A stretch of 64,000 nucleotides of DNA from CAG-873 sp910578365. Lineage in GTDB: Bacteria; Bacteroidota; Bacteroidia; Bacteroidales; Muribaculaceae. The translations under genes were made by a program, and so were the position numbers. Positions within the stretch are counted from its first letter, which is position 1. The number at the start of each line of letters is the position of its first letter. The stretch spans positions 682,001-746,000 of the forward strand of contig OX620685.1 of NCBI GenBank assembly GCA_951635545.1, given 5' to 3'. This document shows, piece after piece, positions 61,616-64,000 of this stretch. The notes below the pieces were generated by a model. The model was given only the letters and a program-made list of their open reading frames with translations. It was not told the origin of the DNA and did not search any database.

Positions 61616-62145
61616 ACCAAAGAAAGGTCATCCCTCCTGTATCCCCTTATCGGCAAAAACTTCATCGCATTTTTGTCGATGCTCTTGGTGATGCTATATC
61701 CGAAAGCAGAGATATGGAGCACCGACCATTTTTTGTTACACTGCATCGACCTATCCCAATCTCTCTCGAAATTTATATGTTCCCTGCATTAAACCCTCCC
61801 GGTGGTAGAAATGCGCACGAATATAAAATCAATATTCTTCTTCAGGGCCACAAACCAGGAACGAGAATGAGTTTTCCTGATAATGAAAACTATCCAATCT
61901 TGATTGCATATGCCGAGAGTTTTGATGTCTTTATAATTTTTGATGCATATGCTCATAGGAATTTTACCCCGAATACCAATGTGCAATTCCGTGATGATGT
62001 CATTTTTTCGGCTCTTATTCATGGCATTTCTTACATGACTAAGGCCAATGGTGAACATGTTATAGCTGCCAAATCGGATAAACTTTTAGATGCTATTATG
62101 TATCGCATTTTAGACAAATTGCCCGAGCATGAAGTTGTTATCTGA
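61612..62145 (+). CDS. Unknown protein of the element 3 restriction operon
   Basis: 177 residues. Basic N-terminus (MNQRKVIPPVSPYRQKLHRI), then strands including HEYKINILLQGHKPGTRMSF and DVFIIFDAYAHRNF. The YxIxxxLQG...PG...F pattern recalls small substrate-binding domains seen in restriction proteins, but no family can be named. It overlaps both the methyltransferase (4 bases) and the helicase (17 bases). It may be the nuclease or the specificity part. Confidence 0.6.
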   Translation: MNQRKVIPPVSPYRQKLHRIFVDALGDAISESRDMEHRPFFVTLHRPIPISLEIYMFPALNPPGGRNAHEYKINILLQGHKPGTRMSFPDNENYPILIAYAESFDVFIIFDAYAHRNFTPNTNVQFRDDVIFSALIHGISYMTKANGEHVIAAKSDKLLDAIMYRILDKLPEHEVVI

Positions 62146-64000
62146 CATATCTTATAAGCAGACATACAATAAAATTGACGATAATATCGCCAATGATTTC
62201 TACTTGCCGTCTATGGCAAGTAGTCTCAATTATTTACGTATGTCCGGTTATTTTGGTAGTACTGTTTTTATAATTGCCTGGTCAAGCCTTAAAGAATTTG
62301 TCCTTAACAATGGGCGAATGAGAATAATTTGTTCTCCCTGCCTTTCGAAGGATGACATAATTGCTATTCAAGAAGGACAAAAAGCAAAAGTTAATGAAAT
62401 TCTTCGTAATAGTTTAGAGTCTGAATTTCAAGATTTGCTTTCTAATGAAACTCTCCGAAAGCCATTTAAGGTTCTTTCTGCATTGATTGCCAATGGCACT
62501 ATTGAGATTAAAATTGCCTATGGAAAAATTCTTCCGAATTTTAAGCAATTATTCCACGATAAAGTTGGAATCTTTCACGATGGCATTAACTATGTATCCT
62601 TTAGAGGCTCTATCAACGAAACCTATAAAGGATTAAGTGATAGTGGCAATATCGAATCTATTTCAGTTTTTACCTCTTGGGAAAATGAGTCAGATGCCAA
62701 TAGAGTTAAACTTGATTTGGAATTATTCGAGCGTATTTGGTCAAATGATGCTCCTGGCATAATTGCGACATCTCTTCCCGAGGATTTCAAAAAAACTGTA
62801 TCTGAATTGAGCCAAGATTGTGATTGGCAAAAATTAGTTGATGAAATCTCTACTGAGATTGAGATTACATCGAAGTGGTCAGCTGATGCAAACAACGCTC
62901 GGCTTCCAAGAAAACATCAAATTGAAGCCCTCAACAACTGGGTGGATAATAACCATTGTGGGATTTTAGAGCATGCGACAGGTAGTGGCAAAACTTTCAC
63001 AAGTCTTTGTGCTATCCGTAATAGCATTTCCGAAGGTAAGACTATATTGATTTTAGTTCCATCTTCTGACCTGCTTAAACAATGGTATGAAGAAATTGCA
63101 ACCGCACTTAAAGATTTATCACCCAATATCATGTTATGTGGGGATAATAATGACTCGTGGCGCAAAAAGGATATGCTAAAATATATGACATCTCCTTTTT
63201 CCAGTATCCCTAAAATAACCATAGCCACAATGGATACTGCTATTAGGCCATCATTTATAAGTAGCATCTCACAGGGAGACCATCTGTTCGTCGTTTGCGA
63301 TGAAGTTCATCGTATGGGAAGTCCTTCCCGTCGAAAATTCTTTAATATAAACGCAGGCTACAAACTTGGCGTTTCCGCTACGCCTAAGCGGTATGGAGAC
63401 CCAACTGGCACAAATGAAATTCTTGACTACTTTGGAGGAATTATAAAACCCATTTATTCACTCCAACACGCTATTAATGATGGAGTATTAACTCCTTACT
63501 TTTATTGTCCTCGAGAGGTAAAGTTTTCTTCTGAAGAACAAAAAGAATGGAACGAATTAACTCTGAAAATTAGAGAACGTTATCGCATTCTCAAATTTTC
63601 AGAATCTTCAAATATTGATAATGACCAAAAACTCAAAGCATTAAGATTGCGCCGAGCTCGTGTAATAAAAAAAGCTTCGGGTAAAACACAATTAGCCATT
63701 AACATCTTGAAAAAAGATTTTAAGGCCGGACAGAAATGGATTGTTTATTGCGAGGATATTACACAACTTAAATCGGTTACGAGTGCAATTCTTAGAGAAC
63801 TCCCTCATATAGATGTTAGGGAGTATTATGCCGATATGCCGGGAGACCGAAGAGAAACTCTTAGAGTCTTTGCTTTATACGGTGGCGTCATCGTATCGAT
63901 TAAATGCTTGGACGAAGGAGTTGATATTCCTTCAACTACCCACGCCATCATTTTAGCATCTTCTCAAAATCCGCGAGAGTTTATCCAACGTCGGGGCCGT
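62129..64000 (+). CDS. PLD-nuclease/DEAD-box helicase (partial, runs off the window)
   Basis: 624 codons to the right edge. The N-terminus is a phospholipase-D-like nuclease with HDK (143-145, LFHDKVGIFHDG) and RGSINET. It is followed by a superfamily 2 helicase: Walker A HATGSGKTF, DEVH in VCDEVHRMG, SAT in GVSATPKR, and motifs V-VI in LDEGVDIPSTTHAIIL and FIQRRGR. With the methyltransferase upstream this suggests an ATP-dependent restriction system in which this protein tracks along and cuts DNA. The C-terminus is missing. Confidence 0.88.
   Translation, partial: MKLLSDISYKQTYNKIDDNIANDFYLPSMASSLNYLRMSGYFGSTVFIIAWSSLKEFVLNNGRMRIICSPCLSKDDIIAIQEGQKAKVNEILRNSLESEFQDLLSNETLRKPFKVLSALIANGTIEIKIAYGKILPNFKQLFHDKVGIFHDGINYVSFRGSINETYKGLSDSGNIESISVFTSWENESDANRVKLDLELFERIWSNDAPGIIATSLPEDFKKTVSELSQDCDWQKLVDEISTEIEITSKWSADANNARLPRKHQIEALNNWVDNNHCGILEHATGSGKTFTSLCAIRNSISEGKTILILVPSSDLLKQWYEEIATALKDLSPNIMLCGDNNDSWRKKDMLKYMTSPFSSIPKITIATMDTAIRPSFISSISQGDHLFVVCDEVHRMGSPSRRKFFNINAGYKLGVSATPKRYGDPTGTNEILDYFGGIIKPIYSLQHAINDGVLTPYFYCPREVKFSSEEQKEWNELTLKIRERYRILKFSESSNIDNDQKLKALRLRRARVIKKASGKTQLAINILKKDFKAGQKWIVYCEDITQLKSVTSAILRELPHIDVREYYADMPGDRRETLRVFALYGGVIVSIKCLDEGVDIPSTTHAIILASSQNPREFIQRRGR

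Overview
The window looks like a chromosomal accessory region of a gut member of the Bacteroidota, order Bacteroidales. Evidence: promoters match the Bacteroidota form (TTTG, about 20 bp, TAnnTTTG), Shine-Dalgarno sequences are weak and A-rich, and the mobilization genes (DUF3408, DUF6371, MobC/MobA-type relaxosome genes, VapE-type primases) are typical of Bacteroidales integrative mobilizable elements. A Muribaculaceae-like host is plausible, but the family cannot be fixed from this sequence. No rRNA, tRNA, phage structural gene or CRISPR array was seen.

The layout is best read as three integrative mobilizable elements placed head to tail. Element 1 (left edge to about 29.19 kb) has a replication/mobilization module (2-4692) followed by cargo: a small radical-SAM RiPP locus (4873-6446), vsr, a Dcm/McrB-like/LlaJI-like restriction system (7247-12487), a large Cap4-like nuclease plus STAND NTPase resembling Avs antiviral proteins with a DUF2971 partner (12511-17217), RhuM, an alcohol dehydrogenase, a metallophosphoesterase operon broken by IS21 and an IS110-family element, and a HipBST toxin-antitoxin locus. 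Element 2 (about 29.18-50.37 kb) runs zinc-ribbon HTH protein, tyrosine integrase, membrane protein, excisionase-like HTH, VapE primase-helicase, toprim protein, relaxase, MobC and membrane protein, then type I hsdMSR, a beta-solenoid membrane protein and an AlbA_2-domain protein. Element 3 (about 50.36 kb to beyond the right edge) has nearly the same backbone plus higBA, followed by an N4-type methyltransferase, an unknown protein and a PLD-helicase. A 12-bp sequence (CTGCATCGGCAA) at 29180 and 50360 is the candidate attachment core.

The most interesting feature is a conserved leader of about 160 bp, with its own promoter, directly upstream of the first methyltransferase gene of all three restriction systems (7086-7246, 38491-38661, 60611-60775). 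It ends in a long stem that changes sequence but keeps pairing between copies. A short upstream strand can pair with the same middle strand, so two exclusive folds are possible. In elements 2 and 3 the leader sits exactly at the junction between mobilization genes and restriction cargo, as if it were the front end of an exchangeable defence cassette.

Other notable points are a 37-residue precursor with a CxxxxCxxxxC core, an attenuator, a PqqD-like protein and a radical SAM protein joined over a slippery heptamer; two identical IS3-family copies bracketing the element 3 integrase, one of them cutting the 3' end of higA; a perfect 148-bp tandem duplication of a promoter and gene start; element-specific operator arrays; and a small basic-protein gene frameshifted by a 7-bp duplication behind a long hairpin. 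Cargo genes (12.5-17.2, 44.9-46.5 and 60.8-64 kb) look more AT-rich than the mobilization backbone, which fits separate acquisition.
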